Positions 9,422-19,303 of a DNA stretch of 64,000 nt are shown here, in pieces (within the stretch, counting starts at the first letter, position 1; every line of letters begins with the position of its first letter). The notes below the pieces were generated by a model that did no database searches, was not told where the DNA came from, and saw only the letters and a list, made by a program, of their open reading frames with translations. The translations under genes were made by a program, and so were the position numbers. The DNA is from Christiangramia sp. OXR-203 (GTDB lineage: Bacteria > Bacteroidota > Bacteroidia > Flavobacteriales > Flavobacteriaceae), in assembly GCF_034372165.1 (NCBI RefSeq), contig NZ_CP139698.1, forward strand, positions 3,286,001-3,350,000. Reading direction: 5' to 3'.

Positions 9422-11011
9422 ATGGAGAACCCATCTGAAACTGTAAATGCCAACAAGCGAATAGCCGCGATCGATCTTGGCACAAATTCTTTTCATGCCG
9501 TACTGGTAGATATTTATCCTGATGGAAGTTTTAGAACGGTAGACAAACTGAAGGAAATGGTTATTCTTGCCGAAAAAGGAATGGATAATAAATTAAGTGA
9601 AGAAGCCATGCAACGTGGCCTTAACGCTATGAAAAGAATTAAGTTTCTATGCGATAGCATGCACGTGGAAGAAATCATCGCCTTCGCCACTTCAGCCATA
9701 CGGGAAGCCACCAATGGAGGAGATTTTATTCAACGAATGAAAGCGGAATCTGGCATCAAAGTCAGAGCAATCTCGGGCAGTAAGGAAGCAGCATTAATAG
9801 GGCTGGCGGTTCAGCATAGTATAGCTCTTTCCGAAGAACTGGTCTTGATGGTAGATATTGGAGGAGGTAGCGTGGAATTTATTCTGGGTAATAATGAGAA
9901 GTTTCTCTATTCTCAGAGTTTGAAACTCGGCGTTGCCCGCATGGCGGCAAAATTTGTTTCTAATGACCCTATTAGTAAAGAAGAGATCAAATCCTTAAAA
10001 AAACATTATAAAAAAGAACTTGGTGAACTTTCAGAAATACTAGCAAAACATAAAGTTAGAACCATTATTGGAAGTTCCGGAACCATGGAGAATATAGGAG
10101 CCATGATCGCCAACAGAAACTCTCATACGGTCAATATGAGCCTGAACGAACTGGTTTTTGATGTTTCAGAATTTAAAAAACTTTACAAGGATTTTATTCA
10201 GCTTGATCGCCAAGAACGTGAGGATATTAGTGAGCTGGATGAAAAAAGAATAGATATCATCAATCCGGGAATGGTGCTGGTGAAATATCTTATCAAGGAA
10301 TTTAATATCGAAGAAATCAAAATTTCTGAAGCTGCGCTTCGAGATGGGATGATCCTCGATTTTATCAAAAAGGAACGTCCAAAACTTGATCTGGTCGCTA
10401 ATTATCCTGAACCACGTAAGCGTAGTGTCCATGAACTCTTACGGAAATGTCACTGGATGGAAGATCACTCCCGGCATGTGGCTGCGATGAGCCTGCAATT
10501 ATTCGATGCTTTTCAAAAAGATCTTAAACTGGAAGAAGCAGATCGCGAGCTACTGGAATACGCAGCCTTAATGCATGATATTGGTTATTATATCAACTAT
10601 CGTAAACATCACAAACATACACTGTATATAATAAGACATGCAGATCTACGTGGTTTCAACGAAGATGAGATCAATATCATGGCGCATACCGCTCGTTATC
10701 ACCGAAGAACTATTCCAAAAAAGAGACATTATCTTTATAAGCAGTTATCCAAGAAACTACGCAAAAGGATCGAAAAGCTAGCCGCATTACTACGTCTTGC
10801 CGATGGCCTGGATCGCAGTCACTACCAGAACGTTCAGGAATTGGAGATCATTAGATCTTCAGAGAAGATCAGGTTGCAAATAACAACGCTCGGGGATCCG
10901 GAACTGGAAGTCTGGGGAGGTTTACGCAAGGCAGATCTCCTTAAGGATATTACTGGAAAAGAGATCGAGATCATCACGATAGAAAAACAAAACAAACAGA
11001 ATCAAGCATAA
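9422..11011 (+). CDS. Ppx/GppA family phosphatase (exopolyphosphatase-like) with C-terminal HD domain
   Basis: Cytoplasmic ASKHA-fold enzyme expected to hydrolyse polyphosphate or pppGpp. The N-terminal actin-like domain begins AAIDLGTNSFHAVLVDI (about residues 15-31); the second phosphate loop is MVDIGGGSVEFILG near 143 and a third element is IIGSSGTMENIGAM near 217. The C-terminal third is HD-like: HSRHVAAMSLQLFD, then ALMHDIGYYINYRKHH and HTARYHRR. Length 529 fits long Ppx forms. It sits on the plus strand between prs and rplY, which are minus strand, so it interrupts a gene pair usually adjacent in relatives. Polyphosphatase versus guanosine pentaphosphatase cannot be settled from sequence alone. 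Confidence 0.9.
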   Translation: MENPSETVNANKRIAAIDLGTNSFHAVLVDIYPDGSFRTVDKLKEMVILAEKGMDNKLSEEAMQRGLNAMKRIKFLCDSMHVEEIIAFATSAIREATNGGDFIQRMKAESGIKVRAISGSKEAALIGLAVQHSIALSEELVLMVDIGGGSVEFILGNNEKFLYSQSLKLGVARMAAKFVSNDPISKEEIKSLKKHYKKELGELSEILAKHKVRTIIGSSGTMENIGAMIANRNSHTVNMSLNELVFDVSEFKKLYKDFIQLDRQEREDISELDEKRIDIINPGMVLVKYLIKEFNIEEIKISEAALRDGMILDFIKKERPKLDLVANYPEPRKRSVHELLRKCHWMEDHSRHVAAMSLQLFDAFQKDLKLEEADRELLEYAALMHDIGYYINYRKHHKHTLYIIRHADLRGFNEDEINIMAHTARYHRRTIPKKRHYLYKQLSKKLRKRIEKLAALLRLADGLDRSHYQNVQELEIIRSSEKIRLQITTLGDPELEVWGGLRKADLLKDITGKEIEIITIEKQNKQNQA

Positions 11012-11039
11012 AAAAGCCGGTTTAGAACCGGCTTTTTTT
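11010..11039. terminator. Bidirectional intrinsic terminator
   Basis: A 12-pair stem, AAAAAGCCGGTT/AACCGGCTTTTT, with A-run and T-run on opposite sides. It directly follows the ppx stop and ends 23 bases before the prs stop, so it serves both convergent genes. Confidence 0.93.
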
Positions 11040-11061
11040 AATGTTGTATCAAATACTGAAG

Positions 11062-11997
11062 TTACATGATGAACTTTTCACTAATGGAGCGATTATCATT
11101 TACACTCTTCATCACATCTGCAAAAAGATTTGCACAGCTCACCACCTTGATTTTCTTGCTTTCCTTTCTTAGTGGAATGGAATCGGTAACGATTAATTCC
11201 TCAAGTTTAGATTTTTCTACACGCTCATAAGCTTCACCAGAAAGTACAGGATGCGTACAGATGGCACGAACGCTTAAAGCTCCGCGTTCCATCATAAGGT
11301 CTGCTGCTTTGGTTAGAGTTCCTGCGGTGTCAACCATATCATCTACCAGGACTACATTTTTCCCGGTAACATCTCCAATTAGCTCCATATGGGAGATCAC
11401 ATTTGCTTTCGCTCTTTGCTTGTAGCAAATCACCACATCGGTTTCTAATGCTTTGGAATATGCATAAGCTCTTTTAGAACCACCCATATCTGGAGAAGCG
11501 ATGGTCAGGTTATCAAGTCCAAGATTCTTTAAGTATGGAAGAAAAACAGTACTGGCGTAAAGGTGATCCACAGGTTTTTCGAAAAATCCCTGGATCTGGT
11601 CGGCATGAAGATCCATTGTGATGATCCTGGTTGCACCAGCAGTTTCGAGAATACTTGCGATCATTTTAGCTGCAATGGGCACACGAGGTTTATCCTTACG
11701 ATCCTGTCTTGCCCAGCCAAAATAAGGCATCACCGCAGTAATATGTCTTGCTGACGCACGTTTTGCAGCATCAAGCATTAGAAGCATTTCCATCAGGTGG
11801 TCACTACCGGGATGGGTAGAACCAATGATAAAAACCCTGCTTCCTCTTACAGACTCCTCGAAGGATGGCTGAAATTCACCATCACTATACGTGGAAGTGA
11901 TCACATTCCCAAGATGAGTGCCGTAATGATCGGCGATTTTCTCGGCCAGCTCCTGGCTTTGTGTACAGTTAAAGATTTTAGCTTCCGTAGTCGGCAT
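11062..11997 (-). CDS. prs: Ribose-phosphate pyrophosphokinase
   Basis: Makes PRPP from ribose 5-phosphate and ATP for nucleotide, His and Trp synthesis. At 311 residues it has class I length. Motifs: FNCTQSQELAEKIADHYG at the start, the ATP-binding flexible loop FGWARQDRKDKPRVPIAAK near residue 95, ITMDLHADQIQGFF (catalytic His), and the PRPP-binding loop VVLVDDMVDTAGTL near 215. The upstream gap to the HxlR gene is 129 bp, and a bidirectional terminator lies just beyond its stop. Confidence 0.97.
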   Translation of the reverse strand: MPTTEAKIFNCTQSQELAEKIADHYGTHLGNVITSTYSDGEFQPSFEESVRGSRVFIIGSTHPGSDHLMEMLLMLDAAKRASARHITAVMPYFGWARQDRKDKPRVPIAAKMIASILETAGATRIITMDLHADQIQGFFEKPVDHLYASTVFLPYLKNLGLDNLTIASPDMGGSKRAYAYSKALETDVVICYKQRAKANVISHMELIGDVTGKNVVLVDDMVDTAGTLTKAADLMMERGALSVRAICTHPVLSGEAYERVEKSKLEELIVTDSIPLRKESKKIKVVSCANLFADVMKSVNDNRSISEKFIM

Positions 11998-12126
11998 TTG
12001 TTGTGTTGTTTAGTTGTGTTTGTTATTGTGCCGTAAATTTAGAAAAACTTCCGCGCGAACCGGGCATAATTTGCTAACGGAATTTTAAAAATTACAGTTC
12101 CCCTGTTTAATGAGTTAGATCTATGA

Positions 12127-12438
12127 CTACAGCTGCATTCCCCATTCATCCAATTCACGCAGAATATGCTCCAAAGATTTCCCTTTTTCAGTAAGTTGAT
12201 ATTCAACTTTGGGAGGAACCACCGGGTAAACCTTGCGTAAAACCAGTAAGTCTTTCTCCAATTCACGAACTGTTTGCGTGAACATTTTATTACTGATCTC
12301 TGGAATTCTGGATTTCAGAATACCAGATCTTTCCGGACCATCCAGTAAATGAAAAAGTACCAAAGGTTTCCATTTTGTACCAATAAGGTTCATGGTCGCA
12401 TTTAAAGGACAAATATTCTTAGATATAATTCTCGACAT
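12127..12438 (-). CDS. HxlR family transcriptional regulator
   Basis: A 103-residue winged-helix DNA-binding protein of the HxlR (DUF24) family. It has the family signature CPLNATMNLIGTKWKPLVLFHL with Cys10 at the usual place, a recognition helix region RIPEISNKMFTQTVRELE, and a wing PPKVEYQLTEKGKSLE. HxlR regulators often sense electrophiles or oxidants through the N-terminal Cys and control a divergent gene. Here the divergent gene is a VOC-family protein 112 bp away. An imperfect ACCTA/TAGGT dyad at 12474-12492, just before the VOC promoter, could be its operator but is weak. Confidence 0.92.
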   Translation of the reverse strand: MSRIISKNICPLNATMNLIGTKWKPLVLFHLLDGPERSGILKSRIPEISNKMFTQTVRELEKDLLVLRKVYPVVPPKVEYQLTEKGKSLEHILRELDEWGMQL

Positions 12439-12498
12439 AAACCTCTGATTATGTTCTATTTACTCTTTTTATAACCTATACCACTTTTAGGTAACTTA

Positions 12499-12529
12499 TT
12501 GTTTACGAGGCTAATATACCGTAATTTTG
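12499..12529 (+). promoter_or_regulatory. Bacteroidetes-type promoter for the VOC gene
   Basis: TTG at 12499-12501 and TAATTTTG at 12522-12529 with a 20-base spacer match the TTG / TAnnTTTG consensus. Transcription would start around 12534-12537, shortly before the ATG at 12550. This excludes a TTG start at 12499, which would sit inside the promoter. Confidence 0.65.
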
Positions 12530-12549
12530 AAGCTCTAAACAATAAGGTT

Positions 12550-13062
12550 ATGAAAAAAGAAAACGCTTATCCAAGATCATTTTCACATATTGGAATTACT
12601 GTTCCAGACCTCCAGAAAGCTGTAGATTTTTATTCTGAAGTAATGGGGTGGTACACGATCATGAAGCCGGCGAAGGTAGAGAAAGACCCTGATACTGCCA
12701 TTGGACAGATGTGTATCGATGTATTTGGAAACGACTGGGAAGAATTTGAGATCGCACATATGTCTACTTCAGATGGTGTGGGTATCGAGTTGTTTTCATT
12801 TTCTAAGGGCAAAAAAGAAGCGCCAGCATTCAACCCATTTAACACAGGATTGTTTCATTTCTGTGTACAGGATCCTGACATTGAAGGTCTAATTGAAAAA
12901 ATTGTCGCCAATGGTGGGAAACAGCGAATGCCCATTAGAGAATATTACCCGGAAGAAAAACCTTTTAAAATGTGTTATGTTGAAGATCCTTTTGGAATTG
13001 TATTTGAAATTTATACGCATAGTTATGAACTCACTTATTCATCTGGCGCCTATTCAGAATAG
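12550..13062 (+). CDS. VOC family protein (glyoxalase/bleomycin resistance fold)
   Basis: A 170-residue vicinal-oxygen-chelate protein. Two beta-alpha-beta-beta-beta halves are visible: FSHIGITVPDLQKAVDFYSEV at residues 11-31, whose His is the usual first metal ligand, and GLFHFCVQDPDIEGLIEKI in the second half, followed by YVEDPFGIVFEIYTHSYE with the C-terminal ligand Glu. Function could be lactoylglutathione lyase-like, dioxygenase-like or thiol transfer; the substrate cannot be told. The ATG at 12550 is fixed by the promoter. It is divergent from an HxlR regulator, which suggests induction by a reactive small molecule (inference). Confidence 0.88.
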   Translation: MKKENAYPRSFSHIGITVPDLQKAVDFYSEVMGWYTIMKPAKVEKDPDTAIGQMCIDVFGNDWEEFEIAHMSTSDGVGIELFSFSKGKKEAPAFNPFNTGLFHFCVQDPDIEGLIEKIVANGGKQRMPIREYYPEEKPFKMCYVEDPFGIVFEIYTHSYELTYSSGAYSE

Positions 13063-13113
13063 AATAGTGAACTGAAATATATACCTTGAGACCTATTTAA
13101 ACGTTCTAATTCG

Positions 13114-13392
13114 ATGTTTACTCATGCTGTTTTCAGGTATTTCAAAGAGATCAATACATACAATGTTCCGCTGGCGATCATCATTGGGATCGCTGCCGGA
13201 CCCCTGTATGCCCTGCTTATTTTTAGCAGTTTTGGTGTTTTTACAGGTATGCTTGCATTTGATTATTTCAAAAAGCATCAATACTATATGTATGAGAACC
13301 TGGGATTTAGCAAATCATTCCTGCTAAGTCGTGTTTTTCTTCTTAATATTCTCATTACTGTTATCTGCGGAATAATCCTGTTGCTATTTTGA
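13114..13392 (+). CDS. Small membrane protein paired with an ABC ATPase
   Basis: A 92-residue protein with two to three hydrophobic segments: VPLAIIIGIAAGPLYALLIF, the following SFGVFTGMLAF, and the C-terminal FLLNILITVICGIILLLF. Between them is the charged stretch FDYFKKHQYYMYENLGFSKS; its YENLGFSK core resembles the cytosolic coupling segment of ABC-2 type permeases. Its last codons overlap the TTG start of the ATPase gene (TTGA), so the two are translationally coupled. It is far too short to be a standard ABC permease; it may oligomerise or act as an accessory subunit. No family name is recognised. Confidence 0.75.
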   Translation: MFTHAVFRYFKEINTYNVPLAIIIGIAAGPLYALLIFSSFGVFTGMLAFDYFKKHQYYMYENLGFSKSFLLSRVFLLNILITVICGIILLLF

Positions 13393-14048
13393 GAATTCTT
13401 CAGGCCCGAAATATTCAAAAGAGCTATGCAGATAATATTCTGAATGATCTGAATTTTCAATGTAAAACAGGTGAAATGATCGGAATCTTTGGTAGGAATG
13501 GATCCGGAAAATCTACGCTTCTAAAAATTCTTTTCGGAAAAATAAAACCCGACCAGGGCAGCATTTATCTTGATGAACGGGAACTGACATCATCCTCCAT
13601 CATTTCAGAAAAATTAATCGGCTGCTTACCACAGGATAGTTTTCTTCCGAAGAATTCAACTGTACAGGATATTATTCCTTTTTTCCATCCAGACGGAGAA
13701 GCTCAGGATCGCATATTCTATGCTAAAGGAGTCGGGAATTTTGCTTCGAGAAAGATCAAAGAACTAGCCATTGGCCAGCGGAGGTATCTGGAATTACTTC
13801 TCGTGGGCAATCTTGACCATCCATTTTTACTACTGGACGAACCTTTTTCTATGGTTGAACCTCTTTACAAAGAGTGCATTATTGAGTTCATTACTAACCT
13901 GAAAGCTAGAAAAGGTATTATCATCACAGATCATTATTACCAGGATGTTCTGAATGTTGCCTCTAAAAATTTTCTTCTGAAAAATGGGAATTTAGTAAGT
14001 ATTTCTTCTGAAGCAGATCTGCTTACCGAGGGCTACCTGAAAACATAA
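13389..14048 (+). CDS. ABC transporter ATP-binding protein
   Basis: A 219-residue ATPase. Walker A is FGRNGSGKSTLL (GRNGSGKST at residues 35-43), Walker B is HPFLLLDEPFS, and the switch His is in IITDHYY. The signature loop reads LAIGQRRYLELLL instead of LSGGQ, a degenerate form, and the Q-loop is GCLPQDSFLP. The start is TTG at 13389, overlapping the stop of the 92-residue membrane protein as TTGA; MRILQARNIQKSY is the natural N-terminus and no better ATG exists. With no full-length permease nearby, this looks like a two-gene miniature ABC unit. Export, import or a non-transport role cannot be decided. Confidence 0.9.
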   Translation: MRILQARNIQKSYADNILNDLNFQCKTGEMIGIFGRNGSGKSTLLKILFGKIKPDQGSIYLDERELTSSSIISEKLIGCLPQDSFLPKNSTVQDIIPFFHPDGEAQDRIFYAKGVGNFASRKIKELAIGQRRYLELLLVGNLDHPFLLLDEPFSMVEPLYKECIIEFITNLKARKGIIITDHYYQDVLNVASKNFLLKNGNLVSISSEADLLTEGYLKT

Positions 14049-14132
14049 AAACTCCCTGATTTTTTATATTTTGCAGACCTAAACGTAAAAGAACAGGTTT
14101 CCAATACCTGAATACCACAGACAGTTTTGAAT

Positions 14133-14369
14133 ATGCAAGAACGGCCATTTGGACATAATTTAATCTATAAACCTATAGGATGGTTGTATCTACATTCCCT
14201 GCATTCAGAAAAAACAGCAAAATCTCTACTGAGTGAAAAGTTCAATAACAGGTATGACCTTGCAGGTAGTCGTATAGTGCTTAACCTGGTTAGCTTTATA
14301 ATTCTTGCTGTATTTGTGATTTTTGTAGTAAGCCTCCTTCTTAAATCTGTCCAGTATTTCGTGGCTTGA
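14133..14369 (+). CDS. Small single-pass membrane protein
   Basis: A 78-residue protein with the ATG at 14133 chosen over a TTG two codons earlier. The N-terminal half is soluble (QERPFGHNLIYKPIGWLYLH, then a basic stretch); the C-terminal half holds one strong transmembrane helix, VLNLVSFIILAVFVIFVVSLLL. No family is recognised. It lies 84 bp after the ABC ATPase and ends just before a terminator shared with katG, so it may be the last gene of the ABC unit. Confidence 0.6.
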   Translation: MQERPFGHNLIYKPIGWLYLHSLHSEKTAKSLLSEKFNNRYDLAGSRIVLNLVSFIILAVFVIFVVSLLLKSVQYFVA

Positions 14370-14378
14370 CCTAAAATA

Positions 14379-14405
14379 AAAAAGGGCGGCCAAATGCCAC
14401 CCTTT
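14379..14405. terminator. Bidirectional terminator between small ORF and katG
   Basis: AAAAGGGCGGC pairs with GCCACCCTTTT (one mismatch) across a short AAAT loop, flanked by an A-run on one side and a T-run on the other. It lies between the convergent small membrane protein gene and katG. Confidence 0.85.
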
Positions 14406-14425
14406 TCATGTTATGTTAATTTAAT

Positions 14426-16690
<2,265 letters not shown>

Positions 16691-16934
16691 TTAGATTAAT
16701 AAATTGGATTAGAGTTCGAATTTACGAAAAGGTATTCGATAATTTTTATCTATAGTTTTTATATAATGATAGTTATATTAAATAGCTCGCTACCGAATTG
16801 CTGTAATTTATACAATTAAAGTTTTCAAACCTAACCGTGAAAAGTTTAATTTTTAATATTAATTTTAAGCCTTAATTTAATAAAAAACTGAATATTTAGA
16901 GGCCCTACACTGCACTGTATCTTATATCTAAATA

Positions 16935-17060
16935 ATGATGAAGTTGCTCAAATCTATAGACTGGCTCCTGATCCTGTTTTTAATTGTACTTGCTATTATT
17001 GCGAGTGTTATTATTTCTGAATGGAATTCTATCGTAGATTTTGGTCATGACATCATTTAA
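16935..17060 (+). CDS. 41-residue single-pass membrane peptide
   Basis: A short open frame starting with two ATG codons (16935 and 16938) and ending TAA at 17058-17060. It encodes a basic start (MMKLLKS), one transmembrane helix of about 20 residues (WLLILFLIVLAIIASVIIS) and an acidic tail (EWNSIVDFGHDII), a plausible small membrane protein topology. It sits 61 bp upstream of two further small membrane protein genes on the same strand. No homologue is recognised. The helix composition and position favour a real gene, but there is no strong ribosome-binding site. Confidence 0.45.
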   Translation: MMKLLKSIDWLLILFLIVLAIIASVIISEWNSIVDFGHDII

Positions 17061-17121
17061 ATTTGATAGATTGCTTTTTCTGAAATTCGATTTTGAATTA
17101 TAAAAATCTTGCTGAACCTAT

Positions 17122-17565
17122 ATGACACACAGGTCTGAAAACCCCAATCCTGAAACAGATCATAACCACGATGAATTTGAAGACAATGAAATAACAGAAC
17201 TCATTCCTGCACTATATTCGAAAAGAGTTATTTTCATGTTCTGCCTGCTCTTCTCCACGATCTTTGGGGCAGTTATTCTTATGAGCAACCTGAACAGCGT
17301 TAAGGAGAATAAAGGAAAATGGCAGGTACTGCTCTTTGCACTTTTATATACTGCTGGTCATGCCTATACCGTATTTAATTTCTCCACTACTTATATTGGC
17401 TTAATGCTGAATTTAGGTGGCGCTTTAATTCTCACAGAATACTTCTGGAACAGGTATATAGGAATGGAAAAAGAATTCATCCGGAAAAGCTGGACAAAAC
17501 CAGCGTTAGTATCAGCTTTAATTACAGTACCGCTTATTGTAGCAGCTGTACTTACTACTCAGTAA
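17122..17565 (+). CDS. Multi-pass membrane protein of unknown function
   Basis: A 147-residue protein. The first ~30 residues are acidic and His-containing (NPETDHNHDEFEDNE); then come four predicted transmembrane segments: VIFMFCLLFSTIFGAVILM, QVLLFALLYTAGHAYTVF, TYIGLMLNLGGALILTEYF and LVSALITVPLIVAAVL. No enzymatic motif. The next gene begins 10 bases after its stop, so the two form an operon, possibly with the 41-residue peptide upstream. Family not recognised. Confidence 0.75.
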   Translation: MTHRSENPNPETDHNHDEFEDNEITELIPALYSKRVIFMFCLLFSTIFGAVILMSNLNSVKENKGKWQVLLFALLYTAGHAYTVFNFSTTYIGLMLNLGGALILTEYFWNRYIGMEKEFIRKSWTKPALVSALITVPLIVAAVLTTQ

Positions 17566-17575
17566 ATTTTTGATC

Positions 17576-17998
17576 ATGAATACTGAAATAAAACTTCTAC
17601 CTAGTTATTTCAAAATTACTGGTTGGATCCTTTTAGTCATAAGTATTATCGTTCTAATATTATTTCTAGTACTGGGCATAGATGAAACAGAGTACAACTG
17701 GATCCTTACAACGAATAAGCTCATTTGTCTTCTAGCTTTAACTTTCGTTAGCTTCAGCCGGATGAGGAACGAAACTCCTGAAATTGTTCGCAAACGTAAA
17801 ACTTACTTAGTACGTGCATTGATATTTGGATCTGGCATTACAATCATTGAGCTTGCATTAGACTTGATTTTTGAAAGTAAGGATTCTATGAGAGATTCCG
17901 TAGAAATGATGTACTTGATCTTCGGATACTACCTTTTTACATTCTATGGAGATTCTAAAGTGAAAATGTTAAACAAAACCGATAAGTCTGCTAAATGA
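17576..17998 (+). CDS. Multi-pass membrane protein of unknown function
   Basis: A 140-residue protein; the ATG at 17576 is preferred to a TTG two codons upstream. Three to four hydrophobic segments are visible: ITGWILLVISIIVLILFLVLG, LICLLALTFVSFS, ALIFGSGITIIELALDLIF and MMYLIFGYYLFTFYG. The middle loop is basic (RMRNETPEIVRKRKTYLVR). No known family. It follows the previous membrane gene with a 10-bp gap, and both are probably co-expressed. Confidence 0.72.
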   Translation: MNTEIKLLPSYFKITGWILLVISIIVLILFLVLGIDETEYNWILTTNKLICLLALTFVSFSRMRNETPEIVRKRKTYLVRALIFGSGITIIELALDLIFESKDSMRDSVEMMYLIFGYYLFTFYGDSKVKMLNKTDKSAK

Positions 17999-18046
17999 CC
18001 TCACTGCCCTTTCAATTTTTGATATATTTAAATAAAAAGAATAATT

Positions 18047-18469
18047 ATGGCTTCAGAAGGAAAGATCGAAATTGAGAGTAAAATAAATGCAGAACTAGAC
18101 CGGGTTTGGGAATACTGGACTAAACCAGAGCATATTACCAAATGGAATAAAGCCAGTAAAGATTGGTTATGTCCCAACGCCGAAAATGATCTTAAGGAGG
18201 GCGGAAAGTTTAAATATCGAATGGAATCTGAAGATGGAAAAGTCGGTTTTGACTTCGCCGGAACTTATAAAGAGGTCAGAGAAAAAGAGAAACTCACTTA
18301 TGAACTTGAAGATGGCAGGAATGCTGAAGTAACATTTTCAGAAGAAGATGGGAACGTAATGATCAAAGAAATCCTGGATACAGAAGATGATAATCCGGTG
18401 GATCAGCAAGAGCAAGGCTGGAAATCTATTCTTCAAAGTTTTAAAGCTTATACTGAAGAGCAATCATAA
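18047..18469 (+). CDS. SRPBCC / AHSA1-like protein
   Basis: A 140-residue START-like protein of the AHA1-homology (SRPBCC) superfamily, which binds hydrophobic ligands in a cavity. Evidence: the N-terminal pattern KIEIESKINAELDRVWEYWT, the segment PEHITKWNKASKDWLCPNAENDL, FDFAGTYKEVREKEKLTYEL, and the C-terminal helix GWKSILQSFKAYTEEQ, all in family order. The ligand is unknown and the protein is soluble. It ends at a strong bidirectional terminator. Confidence 0.9.
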   Translation: MASEGKIEIESKINAELDRVWEYWTKPEHITKWNKASKDWLCPNAENDLKEGGKFKYRMESEDGKVGFDFAGTYKEVREKEKLTYELEDGRNAEVTFSEEDGNVMIKEILDTEDDNPVDQQEQGWKSILQSFKAYTEEQS

Positions 18470-18471
18470 CG

Positions 18472-18505
18472 AAAAAAGGCCGGAAAAAATTCCGGCCTTT
18501 TTTTT
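18472..18505. terminator. Bidirectional intrinsic terminator
   Basis: AAAAAAGGCCGGAA pairs with TTCCGGCCTTTTTT across a 4-6 base loop. It lies between the convergent SRPBCC gene and the ferredoxin-reductase-like gene. Confidence 0.95.
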
Positions 18506-18522
18506 GTTATATATGAGAAGAA

Positions 18523-19191
18523 CTATTGATCATCCAGCTGAACAGCATCGGTATCTGCTCCCATATTTTTCAAAGTTTTGTTGATATCTTCTGTCATTTC
18601 AGGTGGTCCGCATATATAAAATTGTTTACTAAGATCAGATACGTTGCTTTTCAGAAATTCCTCGTTCAAATAAGCATTTGTATGCTTAGTGTCTTTCTGA
18701 TCTGTAATTACATAAGTAGCATTTTCACCAAGCATGCTATCCAGCTCCTCTTTCAGAATAATGTCCTTATCGGTCTTATTACTGAAGAATAAATTCATAC
18801 CATCCAGTTTATTTTTCTTCTTAAGATCCCGAAGCATCGAAATATATGGTGTGATCCCGGCTCCTCCGGCAATAATATACCCAGGACCTTTATACTCTAT
18901 TGCTCCCCAGGTATCTCTTACAATTAATTCGTCACCTTCCTTGAGTTTAGATAATTGCTCCGTTACTCCATCATGATCTGGATAGATCTTGATAGTAAAC
19001 TCGAGATGAACGTCTTCGTTTAAACTGGTGAAAGTAAAAGGTCTTTTTTCATCTTTCCACTCTTCCTGGTTGATCGAAATTTCTGTGGCATGTCCCGGTG
19101 TAAACTCATAGCCTTCAGGTTTCTCAACAATGAATTGCTTCACATCGTGCGTTACCTGCCCAATCGATTTGATCTTCACTACCTTTTCCAT
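18523..19191 (-). CDS. Ferredoxin-NADP reductase-like flavin oxidoreductase
   Basis: A 222-residue FAD/NAD(P)H reductase. The FAD domain has KRPFTFTS (the RxYS/T flavin motif), VTEQLSKLKEGDELIVRDTWG, and the nucleotide-binding GPGYIIAGGAGITPYISMLRDL near residue 105; the C-terminal domain ends with FYICGPPEMTEDINKTL. The partner electron carrier is not identifiable from the neighbourhood. The ATG at 19191 (MEKVVKIKS) is chosen over an upstream start at 19236 because it matches the beginning of the FAD barrel. A terminator shared with the convergent SRPBCC gene lies after its stop. Confidence 0.87.
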   Translation of the reverse strand: MEKVVKIKSIGQVTHDVKQFIVEKPEGYEFTPGHATEISINQEEWKDEKRPFTFTSLNEDVHLEFTIKIYPDHDGVTEQLSKLKEGDELIVRDTWGAIEYKGPGYIIAGGAGITPYISMLRDLKKKNKLDGMNLFFSNKTDKDIILKEELDSMLGENATYVITDQKDTKHTNAYLNEEFLKSNVSDLSKQFYICGPPEMTEDINKTLKNMGADTDAVQLDDQ

Positions 19192-19303
19192 AATTTTTTT
19201 TATTTTCAAGATAAAGGAAATGAGTGCTTGAGTCAAATACGTTTGCTACTGTATGCAGTAATTTAACCATACTTAACGACTGTGCTTCTGCATTTAAGGA
19301 AGT

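Noticed and set aside
12472-12494. Dyad TAACCTA...TAGGTAA as a firm HxlR operator
   Set aside because: Only five contiguous pairs plus a mismatch; mentioned as weak in the regulator entry but not listed as a site.
16741-16790. OxyR-like ATAG/CTAT elements upstream of katG
   Set aside because: ATAG copies at 16752, 16769 and 16782 do not keep the regular spacing of an OxyR site; the region is simply AT-rich.
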